64,000 bases of DNA from Sycon ciliatum. Its lineage: Eukaryota; Porifera; Calcarea; Leucosolenida; Sycettidae. Every line of letters begins with the position of its first letter. Position 1 is the first letter of the stretch. Shown in pieces: positions 53,296 to 64,000 of this stretch. Where the stretch lies: positions 7,092,633 through 7,156,632 of the forward strand of contig NC_088655.1 of the NCBI RefSeq assembly GCF_964019385.1, given 5' to 3'. The notes under the pieces were generated by a model. It made no database searches, was not told the origin of the DNA, and worked only from the letters and a program-made list of their open reading frames with translations. The position numbers were made by a program, and so were the translations under genes.

Positions 53296-53510
53296 TCGAG
53301 CGTCTCCCTCCCTCATCATCCCTGCCCATCGGGCGTCTCCCTCCCTCATCATCACTGCCCATCGGGCGTCTCCCTCCCTCATCATCACTGCCTATCGGGC
53401 TTCTCCCTCCCTCATCATCACTGCCTATCGGGCTTCTCCCTCCCTCATCATCACTGCCCATCGAGCTACTCCCTCCCTCATCATCCCTGCCCTTCGGGCA
53501 TCTCACTTCA
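53296..53510. repeat. 33-bp minisatellite, 6-7 units
   Basis: Unit CGTCTCCCTCCCTCATCATC followed by ACTGCCCATCGGG. Encodes an 11-residue period on either strand; no gene implied. Confidence 0.92.
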
Positions 53511-53737
53511 CATGGGTAAGGGTAAGTTCATTGATTTGTTTTCAGAGGACGGACTACACATGGGAGGGGGAGGCAAGGTAACCAAAAACAAAACTGAGGA
53601 TGTACAGTAAGACCTCTAATGAGCACAGTTTCGGAGAGAACAAAAACGGACTATGAAAACGGAAAGGTGGCGGTTCCGGCCCAAACAGACAGACTGGTTG
53701 AGGCGTGCGCCTAAATTAGCTGGACCCGGGCTGGAAG

Positions 53738-54256
53738 GTGTTGTGTATGCACTACCGTATTCCCAAGACAATGCCCAAGGTGCAGAGCTCGGACGCGGCC
53801 TCCGCTACTAGCTCTGAGCTTTCAACTTCCGACGTAATGGCTCAACTGTTGACGACTCTGCAGCAACAACAGCAAGCCCATGAACTAAACACCGCCGCCC
53901 AGTCTGCCTCCACTGAGCAGCTTCTGCAGCAGATCACGGCAACGGTCTCGGGCCTGGTTCAAGCAGCACCAGCGCAGGCTCCGGCGCGCACGCCACCGCT
54001 GCCGAATTTTCGTTCCCTGAACGATTCAGACAATGCTGACGCCTGGTTCACCATAGCCGACCGTGTCCTCACTGGTCATGGTATCGCACCAAATCGCTTC
54101 ACGCTAGCCATAGCTCTTCACCTCACTGGCAAGGCTTTGGCAGCATACAACGCGATGTCAGCAAACTGGACTTTGCTCTCGTCCGTACTGCCGTGCTTCG
54201 CCGGTTCCATGTCGATGCGAAGCACTATAGGAAAAAGTTTCGTTCCGACACTCTAG
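53738..54256 (+). pseudogene. Gypsy gag, N-terminal part
   Basis: The ORF has a Gln-rich coiled segment (LLTTLQQQQQAHEL), a Pro/Ala linker and the start of a capsid-like region (LPNFRSLNDSDNADAWFTIA). The frame is lost at about 54170; capsid sequence continues in the frame of the next ORF, so a small indel separates them. The opening Met region follows a stretch without recognisable LTR or primer site. Confidence 0.7.
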
Positions 54257-55335
54257 GTGAGAGTACCTCGTACGTGGATCTGGCTACGTGTCTGACCGAT
54301 ATTTTCAATAAATGGATGGCTGCTGAGAATGCTGGCGATGTCGCTGCTGTACGCGACGTTCTGGTACGAGAGCAGCTAATCGCTACATTGTCACAGGACG
54401 CACGTACCTTTGTGTTGGAGCACGAGGATAAATCTGCCTTGGACACAGCCAAGCTAGTGGGTACCTACGTCAGTGCTCGCCCTTCACCAGCCCAAGGCGT
54501 CTCCGCAGTTTCTTTTGGGTATGGCAAACCCCGATCTGCCCAACCAGCCCGTACCTGTGACTTCTGTGGTGGTCCACATCATGCACGTTCGATATGTCCA
54601 GCCAGGGAGAAGTCGTGCTCTGCATGCGCCAAAACAGGCCATTATGCCAAAGTATGTCGTACCACTAAGCGCCGCACAAGCAAGGTTGACCAGTGCGACC
54701 AGTTGGATGAGCCACCAGAGTGTACACTGCCTGCTTCGGTGTCTGCCTCTACGCTGTCTGCTTTGGACGCGACTCCTCTGTTCCTGGGTGCCGTTTCATC
54801 CTCAGCCAAAGCATGGTACGTGGATGTGAACGTCAATGACTCCTCGATCCGCTTCAAAGTGGACACTGGCGCGGAGGTCACAGTAATTTCCAGTGCAATC
54901 TACGAGTGCATGACGGTTCGACCACCGTTAACACTGTGCCATAGTGGATTGTTCAGCGCTACGAATGACCAGCTAAGAACGCTCGGTCAGTTTTCAGCCA
55001 CGCTCACGCGCCCCGGCCAGCCACCAGTGACAGCGCCAGTTTACGTTGCACAGGGCCTGCGCCACAGCCTTCTCAGTTGCCGGGAGTCTGAACGCCTAGG
55101 ACTGGTGAAGCGTCTCTTTGACACATCCGAACCCACGCAGCCACAAACCGATCCTGACACAGCACCAATGCTGCCAGTTTCGTCTGACTCCTCCGTTCAC
55201 CCCCCTGTGGTGCCGCAGGAGTCCTCTAATGAGCAATCTTCAAATCGTCTCCCGGATGATCTCTCTAGCACTATGCCTGATTGGGTTCTGCTCGTTTCCG
55301 CATCTATTTACCGGCCTAGGGAGCATGGCAGATGA
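54193..55335 (+). pseudogene. Gypsy gag C-terminus, zinc knuckles and protease
   Basis: It begins mid-capsid, with a helical region up to about residue 95. Two CCHC knuckles follow: CDFCGGPHHARSIC and CSACAKTGHYAKVC (about 54556-54654). The aspartic protease is marked by FKVDTGAEVTVIS (catalytic Asp near 54861), with a downstream LLSCRESERLGL region that fits the flap and second strand. The frame ends shortly after entering the protease-RT linker; the RT continues in another frame, indicating a frameshift near 55290. Confidence 0.85.
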
Positions 55336-56923
55336 ATATCACATTGCTCTGACCGACAATGCCCGTCCTACTAGTATATACTCACCGCGCAATGTATCTC
55401 TGCCACTGAGGGCCAAGGTACACCAAGAGCTACAGCGCATGGAGTCTATGGGAATAATTAAGCCCGTCTCTGGTCCCACTGACTGGTGCCATGCCATGGT
55501 TGTAATGCCGAAACCGGATAAGTCCGTGCGCATCTGTGTGGATTATAAGCCTCTCAACGCTTTCATCCGTCGGGAATTACATCAACTCCCGACCGTCGAC
55601 GAAACGCTGGCCCAACTGGAGGGTTCCACAGTGTTCACCAAGTTAGATGCCAACTCTGGGTTTTGGCAAATCCCACTCAGTGAAGCATCCCAGTCCCTGA
55701 CAACATTCATCTCGCCATTCGGCCGGTTTGCTTTTACTAAACTGCCGTTTGGTATTTCGTCCGCGCCAGAAGTGTTTCAGCGCCGCATGAGTACCATTCT
55801 TCAGGAAGTACCCGGCGTGGCCAGCATGATAGACGAGGCTCTAGTTGGTGGTACGGACCAGGCCGAGCATGACGAACGTCTCCGCATTGCCCTGCAACGG
55901 ATCTCAGATGCTGGCATGACTCTGAACACGCGCAAGTGCCAGTTCTCCACGGATTCTCTCTCGTTCCTCGGTGTCCGTATCCAAAATGGCCTCATCACGC
56001 CGGACCCTGGAAAGGTTTCTGGGCTCGTGAACTTTCCAGTACCTAAGTGTGTGTCATCACTCCGTCGCTTCCTCGGCATGGTCAACCAACTAGGCAAGTT
56101 TTCGCCACGGGTCGCAGAGTTGACTGAACCATTGCGCGTGCTTCTGTCCAAGAAATCGTCTTGGGTCTGGGACTCACCCCAACAGAGTGCATTTGAAGGC
56201 ATCGTCACAGAGCTCTCACAAGCCCTAGCGCTACTCCCGTATTCTACCCGCTATGATATGAAGGTCTCTGCCGATGCGTCTGCCTACGGCATTGGAGCTG
56301 TTCTCTTCCAACGCCGCTCGCCAGCAGCCGACTGGCAGCCGGTCGCATGTGCCTCTCGTTCACTGTCATCGGCCGAGCTGAATTATGCACAGATCGAGAA
56401 GGAGGCTCTCGCACTAACATGGGGTTGCGAGCGCTTCTCTCACTACCTTCTTGGTTTGCCGGTATTCAGCATCGAGACGGACCACAAGCCGTTGGTCCCA
56501 CTCTTCAATACGAAGCTGCTGTACTCCCTGCCAGCTCGAATCCTACGCTTTCGGCTGCGCATGGCCAGGTTTGCCTACGATGTTATTCATGTGCCTGGCA
56601 AATATCTGTATTCCGCCGACGCCTTGTCACGGGCTCCAGAACTGTGTTCCGCCAGTCGCCCAGCTGCCGACACTGAGCTCCAGGAAGACGCGGAAGCATA
56701 TGCTCAGGTCACGCTTTCCGCAGTCGAGCAGCTGCACGCATCACTGGCTTCGATTGGCGAAGCACAAGCTGCCGATTCAGTGTGTCAGCAGCTGCTAACG
56801 CTCAACACCGATGGATTGCCTGCCTCATCCAAGACACTCTCACCAGGCATAAGAGTATTCTGGCCGCTACGACATGAGCTCACCATCACCTCGGGCATCA
56901 TCCTACGAGGTCAGCGCATATAA
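55118..56923 (+). pseudogene. Gypsy reverse transcriptase and RNaseH
   Basis: Real homology begins near FPHLFTGLGSM (about 55295). RT motifs: ICVDYKPLNAFIRRE, FTKLDANSGFWQIPL (first catalytic Asp), FTKLPFGISSAPEVFQRRM, and the catalytic box, which reads SMIDEALV (55823-55846) instead of the usual Y/F/V-x-D-D; the second Asp codon is GAG (55835-55837). RNaseH follows with VSADASAYGIGAVL, LNYAQIEKEALAL and ETDHKPLVPLF. An in-frame TAA at 56921-56923 cuts it from integrase. The active-site change and stops indicate an inactive copy. Confidence 0.92.
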
Positions 56924-56935
56924 ATTCCGCCAGCA

Positions 56936-57964
56936 TTGCACAGTGATATGTTAGCGCTGATCCACGCCGATCATCAAGGCGAAGTACGATGCAAACTGCG
57001 CGCTGCCGGTTCTGTTTGGTGGCCAGGCCTCGCAACAGCAATCTCTAAGTTGGTTGCCAACTGCCCCCAGTGCGCAGAGCATCGTCTTCAGCCAGTTTTG
57101 CCGCTCATGGCCACCGCCACTCCTGAACGGCCCTGGCACACGATTGGTGTGGATTTCTTCCAGCAAACTCGCACCAACTGGTTGGTTGTGGTCGATTACT
57201 ACTCTCGCTACCCTGAGGTCATCACCATGTCGTCTACCACCGCTAATAAACTCGTGGACACACTTCACTCGCTTTTCAGCCGCCATGGTGTTCCTGATGT
57301 TGTTCGCTCTGACAATGGCCCGCAATTTGCTTCGGAGGAGTTCCGCACGTTAAGCCGTCAACTCAATTTCCAGCACGTCACCAGCAGTCCACATTACCCG
57401 CAGAGTAATGGAGAAGCCGAGCGCATGGTCCGTACAGTCAAGGACATGCTCAAGAAGAATGCCACCACGAGGCAGTTGTATGATGCTCTACTTGCCTATA
57501 GAGCTAATGCCCTGCCGCACTGTCGGTATAGTCCTGCCGAATTGCTGATGGGACGCAAAGTCAAAACCCCGCTCCCTCAGCTGCCATCGCAACTTCTGCC
57601 TGATGCTGTCAACCATGACGCATTTCAAGCTGCTGATGCACAGCAGAAAGCCAAGTCTACCCGGCAATACGACCTCCGGCGCCGCACTCGTGACCTCCCT
57701 CCTCTGGTACCGGGTGACACTGTCTCGTCACTGTCACAAGCACTTATCTCGTCAGACTCCAGCCAGTGCAGGAACTCATGCTCCGTCCATCCGTGGACGA
57801 GCTCCAGCAGTGGGTTGTGGTTGCTGAGTCCAGTGTGGTTGGCGACTACTGCCCCGGCCGAACTGGGAGCAATGCCTAATGACGTGACCCAACTGCTGGC
57901 AGTGCCAGCAATGCGGGCCGCTGCCAGGGGTTCAGCCACCGTTGGCAAACAGTCCGTGGCCTGA
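56936..57964 (+). pseudogene. Gypsy integrase
   Basis: In the same frame as the RT but after a stop. The N-terminal zinc region is HADHQGEVRCKLR...WWPG...CPQC. The DDE catalytic core has Asp in IGVDFFQ (about 57150), Asp in VRSDNGPQFAS (about 57310) and Glu in SNGEAERMVR (about 57410), all intact. The GPF-like C-terminal region (LPPLVPGDTV) breaks about 57715, and the remaining codons do not match integrase. Confidence 0.9.
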
Positions 57965-58899
57965 TGGCCTCCTCTCGAATCGGGCGTTGTTGCCAATGTT
58001 GGATGCACGAATATTCCTGCCTGGGTATGGTATCTCAGGTTGGAACCACTCCCTGGGTTGTAATTGCCTGAGCCGACGACCTGTGGAGGCTACATTGGCG
58101 AGTCTTTCGTCGTCTGCAAGGCTGTCACCTACGCTACCCTCCTCGTAGACTCTCACTGTTTCCCAGTCAAAGGAAACGGCTATTTCGAGTTGTTTCTGAC
58201 TTTACAGATTTATCGGTCCAGGCAGGCTCAGGAGGAGCTAGATGAGCCACGGTTCCATGGTTGCGAGTGGACATTGGCATGTTAAAGTATTATTATTAGA
58301 AGTTTCTCTAAATGCAATGTAGATTTACACAGCATGTACAGCTTTCGCATAAGCCGAAGCAACAACAGCCAAACAGGATATTGATAGCGATATAAAAACA
58401 TATGTGATATAAAACGCGTGAGGCCACCCAGAATTAATATTATTCGTTGTTTCGGGTCACCCGACCGACCGTCTTTTTTCACCTGACCGCAATTAATTTT
58501 TTAGTGCATGCAAATGTGCACGACTACAAGGTAGACTATGTGCACACGCGCCCCAACATAATTATATAGCAGTCCAGACATCGACCTTAGAGTCAGAAGC
58601 AGCCTGCAGCACTTGGTGACGACGTTGTCTTCTACATTGTATCTCCGATTCGCAATCGGTCCTGAAACAGCATCAGCTCCGCCACTGCGTCGCTCATTGA
58701 CAGAAGTTTTCAAGGACTTTGGTGAGAGCTGCTCGTCAGACTTGTTTCCCAGCGAGGCCAAGATCTGGTCCTGGAGGGGACTTGGCCCCGGACCTTGATC
58801 TGATGGGACAATGGCTACGCTGGATCGACTACAGTCAGATTTGATCGACTGGCTTGATGGAGAAAAGCTATTCGATATGCACAATTGTACATGCATACA
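57965..58899. other. No gene recognised; possible 3' part of the Gypsy element
   Basis: The first 300 bp may be integrase tail and 3' non-coding sequence. The rest is AT-rich with short ORFs. No LTR detected by comparison with upstream sequence. Confidence 0.4.
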
Positions 58900-60540
58900 T
58901 ACACCCCTGCCCGCAACTAAAATAGAAATAAAATAAAAAATAAACCCGACCGAACGACCCTGGTACGGATGAGTGAAGTGACTTGAAACAACGAATTAAT
59001 TCTAGGTGGCCTGACGAAAACAGAATCGTGTCTGAGCACGACCGGCAGAGTTGTGCCCCGCCTGCCCCTCCAGGTAGGCTCAGTGGATCGCTTGAAGTAG
59101 GAGCACATTGACAGGTTCGCCGGTGCACTCTGGTCCAGCCGCAGCACGTGCCCAAACAGACGCCAGAGGGCTCTCAGGACCGAGATAGCAAGTGATGTTG
59201 AGTTTGTCCTCTTGTATAGGGTCCTATTCTTGATTTTAGCTGGGTACCGTATACCAATAACCTTCGGCAGTTGTTGTCTATGGAACGCATCAACTCTATG
59301 CATAGCGGTGCCATTGAGGCCCCAAGTCCCATTGTTGTAGCACAGGACTGGTAAGATGAATGTTTTTGTATAGCCGTACTCTCAGCGATTCGTTTACAAC
59401 GGAACCACATATCCACAATGCCCAGAGTTGGTGCAGGGCAGCCGTGGCGAGTTGCGTTCTCCGCGCAGCATCCTCATGGTCACCAATGGTGAGGCGCCAT
59501 TCCTCGCACACTCTGTCGTTAAGCCATATGATGTTTGTGAGTTCTGTTTTAGATTCATTGATGTTTAGGTCCCAGGCTTTGAGGCACTTCGCAATGTCGG
59601 GCAGAAGCTCTTTAATACATTTGCAGTCAGACGATCTAGATCGGGTCCTGCGCTGATAATCTGTCTCACCTCCCAAGGCGTTGCCTCCAGGTAGATAACG
59701 AATAGGACAGGTGATAGTGAGTCACCCTGTGGTGTACCTCAGGTGGTCTGGAACTGCTCGCTCTTCCCTCCCGGTAACCGGACCTCAAGGGACGTGTTCC
59801 TGAGTAGCTAGGGCATAATGGTGACCTCATCATTCTCAAGGAAGCCAGCTAATATAGTGAGCAAACGGTGCCTGGATATGGTGTTGAACTCTTTCGACAT
59901 GTCTTTGCCAAGCAAGCCAAATGATTTCCTGACTCGTTGGCACCGTGCCGTGATCCATCTGTAGGACCAAACTTAGTCAGCTGTACTGCTACCACTGCGG
60001 AAGCCACTCTAGGTCGGAGACAGGAATGTTTTGACTGCATATTTGATGCGATTTAGGGCAATGATGGACAGCACTTTCCTAAGTGCAGTGAGAATCACAA
60101 TGGGCCTGAGGTTAGAAGGTGGACATTAAGGCTTCCCCGGCTTCTGAAGTGGGATGAGAGTTCCATGGCCAACTGACAACGGATCATCACAGTTGATGGC
60201 ACGTGTGCATAAATCGGCAAGGTGACGGTGAAGCGGTGCAGGGCCATATTTTATAAGTTCAGCAGGTAAGTTCAGCAGGTAGGTCGTCCGGTCCAATCGC
60301 TCTGCCATTATTTAGGCAACATGCTGCTGAACTGACTTCTACCTCGCTAATCGGTATCCGAAGAGGTTTCTTCTCTTGGTGTAGACGTGCGCAGCTGGAA
60401 TCAGTGAAGGCTGCTGAGAAGTGATGTCTGATTATTGAAGCTGACTCCATCAGGTGAAGGACCAGTTTACAGCTGGCATCATACACCGCTATAGGAGGCT
60501 GCTTTTCGTGCTGCAGTAGATGCACAGCACGGAACATCTG
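58900..60540 (-). pseudogene. Decayed LINE reverse transcriptase, minus strand
   Basis: Successive minus-strand frames cover one RT. 60259-60537: AAFTDSSCARLH, then the GRAIGPDDLPAELTC fingers. 60126-60308: AELIKYG and TLIPLQKPGKP. Then LRPIVILTALRKVLS and GTPQGDSLSPVLFVIYLEA (motif B, about 59695-59755) with a stop just before it. 59296-59676: LNINESKTEL. 58917-59303: MHRVDAFHRQQLPKVIGIRY and ALWRLFGHVLRLD, the conserved C-terminal box of RTE/endonuclease-RT type LINEs. Many stops and frameshifts; the catalytic YADD box is not preserved in a readable form. An old copy. Confidence 0.85.
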
Positions 60541-62109
60541 GACTCAAAAACGGAGGTTTTTCAGAGACTGCTCATGGAAGGATCACTAGTAGATCCACTG
60601 GTGGTGCAGGCTATGGCGGTCCGGAATCAATAAGGACAACTACTTGCCTGTGACCAGTCATTTGAAGTGCTCCAAGTACAAAATCAAGCTTGTTTCTTGT
60701 ACAGTGAATTTCGGGATAAACGACAGGAATATCGGGATCTGGATACTTGGCAAGTATGCCATTGAAGTCGGATTTGGACAAGCTGGACAGGATCCATCAC
60801 CTGGAGGACCTGGAGCACCATTTGAAGCACTGCGTACCTCTCCACTAACCTCTCAGACAATACCTCCCTTCGGGGAGCGGCGTGGCATTTCTGGCAGCTG
60901 TCAATAGTAGTAGTAGTGGTAGTAGAGTGTGTGTGTGTGTATTTATTTTTTATTTATTTTTTTATTTCTGCACCTCCTGGCATGTCAAGACAGCCAATTG
61001 AATTGAGGAGAGGGTGAGACCAACCACGGAAGAAGAGAAAAAAAGAAAATGAAGAGCATGTACACAAAGTGGGAAGGGATTAGCAACTTAAAAAGCGATG
61101 GGATGCTCAGCGAGCTATGCAGCGGAAGTGCAGCCCTCACCAACGCTGTACAAAGCGTCACTGGCCCGTTTCTCAACGGTCGCGCAAATCGACCAATCAG
61201 CGTACAGCTAATGTACCAAAATTCTCAAACTTACCGTAATTCCTTGGTTCATACGGTGTAGTTTCCAGAGATTTTTTATGGGCCAACGTCTTCTTTCGAT
61301 AGATACCAACAGATCGTCCGCTTCGAATTTTTCGATTTGATTGCCGTTTGGCCGAAAATTACCTCCGAAACCGGCCTCCACTCGTTTCACTTCAAGGCTT
61401 TCCAGGTGGACGGCATCGCAATTCGGAAGCGGAGAAAGGATAGCCAGTGAAAAAAGAAAAACAACGACGTATTGGTTGTCGAAATCGACCAAGAAATGAA
61501 TTCAATAGACCTGTTTCCGTGCTGCGCCCTCGCGGCCCGCGCGAGTGCGAAAGGGATTCTTTCTCGACAAAACAAACAACTACTAGTAGTACGCGCAGTA
61601 CACTGACATCACTGCACTGGCTGTATATACCTTAGGAATATCCTGTTCATTTCCAAGGCATGATTGTCGCTAGTGGGAGAACTCAGCCACCTGAAGCTTT
61701 CATAAAGGAAGAAGTAGTAGGTGAATGAGTTCGCCAGAAAATGGAACGACAAGAAAATAGATACTGTTGCTTTCCGGGGCGCTCATGAGACGACGGCAAG
61801 ATAGGACTGAAACGATCGACAGTCTGCCTCGACGCAAAAGAAACTCTTCTAGGAGGAGCTCGACGTGCTGTAGAGTTTGCAGTATTCTGCTGGAAGAAGA
61901 CAAGAGAACTAAACTCAGACTACAGCGTGGAGCTGAAGCACGAGCGAAGCAAAAGCTGAAGCAAAAGCTGAGCGAGTTCGAAGAAATGGGGAAACACAGG
62001 AAAATGAGTGGGCGACATGATCTTTAGCTCGCGAGCTCGAAGCTCGCGCTGAGACACGCGGTGGGCACGTGCGCCTACGGGTAGCGCGGCCAGCCACCAT
62101 GTTTTCAAA
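60541..62109. other. Unassigned; candidate promoter-proximal sequence at right
   Basis: No recognised protein. An 86-codon Arg/Lys-rich ORF (61767-62027) has no domain. The last ~80 bp are GC-rich with palindromic GAGCTCGAAGCTCGC and precede the candidate start codon at 62110, so they may form a promoter or 5' UTR. Confidence 0.35.
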
Positions 62110-62146
62110 ATGGAGGTCGACGCTTTTGAAATCCGTGTAGACGATG
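62110..62146 (+). CDS. Candidate first coding exon (12 codons)
   Basis: AAAATGG context followed by MEVDAFEIRVDD and then G/GTGAGG donor. Upstream is a GC-rich, CpG-containing stretch; an earlier ATG at 62100 in perfect GCCACC context gives only a short upstream ORF (MFSKWRSTLLKSV). No later exon was recognised, so this is weak. Confidence 0.3.
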
Positions 62147-62240
62147 GTGAGGGCTGAAGTGGTGACTGCGACTTTGTTTACTGGGAGATACTGAAGTGCT
62201 GTCTGACGAGGGTACGGGATTTGGGCATATCTGGAGCTTG

Positions 62241-62243
62241 TCG

Positions 62244-62300
<57 letters not shown>

Positions 62301-62323
62301 GCGCGCGCGCGCGTGCGTGTGTG
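62241..62323. repeat. (TGCG)n / (GC)n microsatellite
   Basis: About 15 TGCG units followed by CG dinucleotides; potentially Z-DNA forming. Confidence 0.95.
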
Positions 62324-63600
62324 AAGCAGCATGCTGTCTATACTGGTTTCCCCCGGAAGTGTAGGGTGGGCATAGGTAACTGTCTTGGCCGTTTTATACC
62401 GATGTACTCCGTGTCGTGTAGACCAGGTGTGCATTTGTGGTCGATTCACATGGCTTCGCCAGTTGTGTGGATTAGACAGTTATCTGGTGCAAGTCTTGAT
62501 CTGTCTCATTCAGATCTTGTTCGCTATCGTTGCTATAAGAGAAAATCTGTGGGTGCACATCCAGTGCATTTGCAGATGTGCATGCTTCTCTTGCGACGGG
62601 CGTATACATGGTACATACATAGTGTGTGTGTGGGGGGAGGGGGGGGGGGGGGCAGGTAGTTTCATTTGTGGTACACTTACGCCAGATGGCGTTGGGTCTG
62701 TTACCAACGGACTCGGCTGCTTTTGTATAATGTTGTGCCTGCCACCTTTGTTTGTTTCAGGGTTCACATTTTGAAGTATACATACCTGTTCACCATGAAC
62801 TGCTTCTGGCTAGATTAACTCTTGTGTAATCAATGGTGCTAGTGAAGCTTATATCAGATCCACCCTTATTTAGCAACCCACACTAGTACCAAGTATTACC
62901 TTCACTGTGGGCAGAGGTAACTGCAGTTGGATCCCGGGACGGATACCTTGATGCCATCAATCCTTTTCGTCACCTTGTCCTCTCCCACTTACTGAGGTGT
63001 GTTGAGCCCATGAGTGGGATACTTTCAAGTCCACGCTAGTTTGCGGATTTCAGGGGTGTACGCCGTAGGGCAGCTTAATAGCTAATTGAGTCATCTGTCC
63101 AAGATTCCTTTGGAGTGTCTCTCCCGTGACCAGTTTTGGCAGTGAGCAAGTACAACTACAGGTGTGTGTGTTTCTTTGTGTGTGTGTGTGTGTCTGTGTG
63201 TGTGTGTATGTCTGTGTGTGTAAAAGTGGAGAAAGAAAATGAAAAATAGGGATTCACTGGCCAGAAAAAGCCACTTCAATCAGCTGTGCGGTGGACACCA
63301 GGCTAAAATTAGTTGCGGTTAAATCATCATCCTTGCAAGCTGTTGAATAGTGTAATCCTAGCTCAATTTGCTATGTCTAACATAGCTGTTAGCTATCATC
63401 GCTTCCGTGATGGGCATGTCTGAGTTCTGAGTTCTGAGTGCGTGTGAGTGTGTGTGTGTGTGTGTGTGTGGTGTAGACCAGGCTGAATAGTGACGGTCAA
63501 TTCTTCAGCCTTGCAAGCTGTTGAATGGTGCAATCCCAGCACAAGTTGCTATGGCTTCTGCCGTAGCATGGGCGTCAAAGGTCAAGGTCAAAGGTGTGTG
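62324..63600. other. No gene recognised; TG microsatellites
   Basis: (TG)n runs at about 63160-63222 and 63445-63470, and a G-run at about 62633-62652. No supported ORF. Confidence 0.5.
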
Positions 63601-63610
63601 TGTGTGTTCC

Positions 63611-63720
63611 ATATGGTGCAGTGGTATGTGCAGCGATTTTCCAATCGATAGGTTGCGGGTTCGATTCCCGACGATTATGGTCACACACATCTTTCTTCTC
63701 TTTCTCAGAGTCTCCCTGAC
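63611..63720 (+). mobile_element. tRNA-derived SINE
   Basis: The head ATATGGTGCAGTGGTATGTG is A-box-like, and GGTTGCGGGTTCGATTCCCG contains a perfect B box (GGTTCGATTCC, 63658-63668) at the right spacing (~40 bp). A C/T-rich tail follows (TTTCTTCTCTTTCTCAGAG). Because the acceptor stem does not pair, it is a SINE head rather than a functional tRNA. Confidence 0.65.
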
Positions 63721-63784
63721 TTTTCTTTCATTCTCCTGGGTGGTTACCAACAGCCAGTGCATGCCAGAGTAGGTGGTGTGATGC

Positions 63785-64000
63785 AGGGGCGTCACAGGGT
63801 GGGTGGGAGTGGTACGACCGGGGGTCCGGGGGTGTCCCCGGAGAAAAAAATAAGGATTTTTCGGCTAACAGGCCACGTTTTAGCACTCTACAGCCGCAAA
63901 GGAGGGTTCCCCTAGCGCACTTATTCGACAACCCCACTCCAGCTCCAAAAACATACTTCTCATGGATTTTTGGTATTTTCTGTACATCGTACTAGGTAGC
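63785..64000. other. Possible start of a DNA transposon running off the window
   Basis: CAGGGGCGTCACAGGGTGGG followed by GGGGGTCCGGGGGTGTCCCC resembles termini of hAT/Kolobok-type elements. The other end lies outside the window. Confidence 0.3.

Larger units (their letters stand above)
53738..57964 (+). mobile_element. Ty3/Gypsy retrotransposon coding region, decayed
   Basis: Gag, protease, RT, RNaseH and integrase are in Gypsy order on one strand. Breaks: a frameshift in gag (about 54170), another between protease and RT (about 55290), an in-frame TAA between RNaseH and integrase (56921-56923), a substitution at the RT active site, and a shift at the integrase C-terminus (about 57715). I found no matching LTR pair on either side. 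Confidence 0.9.

Noticed and set aside
63611..63685. Functional tRNA gene
   Set aside because: A and B boxes are present but the acceptor and other stems do not pair; better explained as a SINE head.

Overview
This window is eukaryotic, most likely from an invertebrate animal genome. Split coding exons have GT/AG junctions, microsatellites and minisatellites are abundant, and the transposon set is metazoan: Penelope-like, non-LTR, Ty3/Gypsy, PIF/Harbinger, pogo-like, hAT and hammerhead retroelements. ACATGTAC-type words recur, as in several marine invertebrates, but I cannot name the species. No housekeeping gene is recognisable. Most of the 64 kb is layered mobile DNA.

Layout. 0-6 kb: a MITE, a SWIM zinc-finger exon (minus), an unassigned coiled-coil ORF, a PIF/Harbinger transposase and a predicted multi-exon gene (AT-hook, three homologous exons, Cys-rich C-terminus). 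7-8.5 kb: the 3' half of a Penelope-like element with a hammerhead ribozyme 130 bp downstream. 9.5-13 kb: a minus-strand LINE split by an internally deleted LTR retrotransposon (4-bp target duplication). 13.5-17.6 kb: a 41-bp satellite interrupted by a poly(A)-tailed, 5'-truncated R2-like element, which itself carries a hammerhead retroelement. 17.8-24.9 kb: further hammerhead elements, a long-TIR MITE, a 228-bp tandem repeat with one hammerhead per unit, and a 2.5-kb TIR element. 25-36 kb: a Harbinger-type element encoding only a Myb-like protein, a duplicated segment, a 39-bp minisatellite, an LTR retrotransposon 3' end and a 0.9-kb foldback. 35.6-43.5 kb: pogo-like and hAT MITEs, a tRNA-like SINE family, an STPR (23-residue repeat) ORF and a palindromic hammerhead element. 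43.5-49.3 kb: 33-, 18- and 28-bp minisatellites between two candidate host exons. 53.7-58 kb: a decayed Ty3/Gypsy element. 58.9-60.5 kb: a decayed LINE. 60.5-64 kb: mostly unassigned sequence with a candidate first exon and a SINE.

The main result is a concentration of type I hammerhead self-cleaving RNAs. Eleven copies have a complete catalytic core and paired stems: four in the tandem 228-bp repeat and seven in Penelope-like or retrozyme-like insertions. Another is decayed and two are weak. This fits a family of retroelements mobilised through self-cleaved, possibly circular, RNA, with the Penelope-like element a candidate source of reverse transcriptase.
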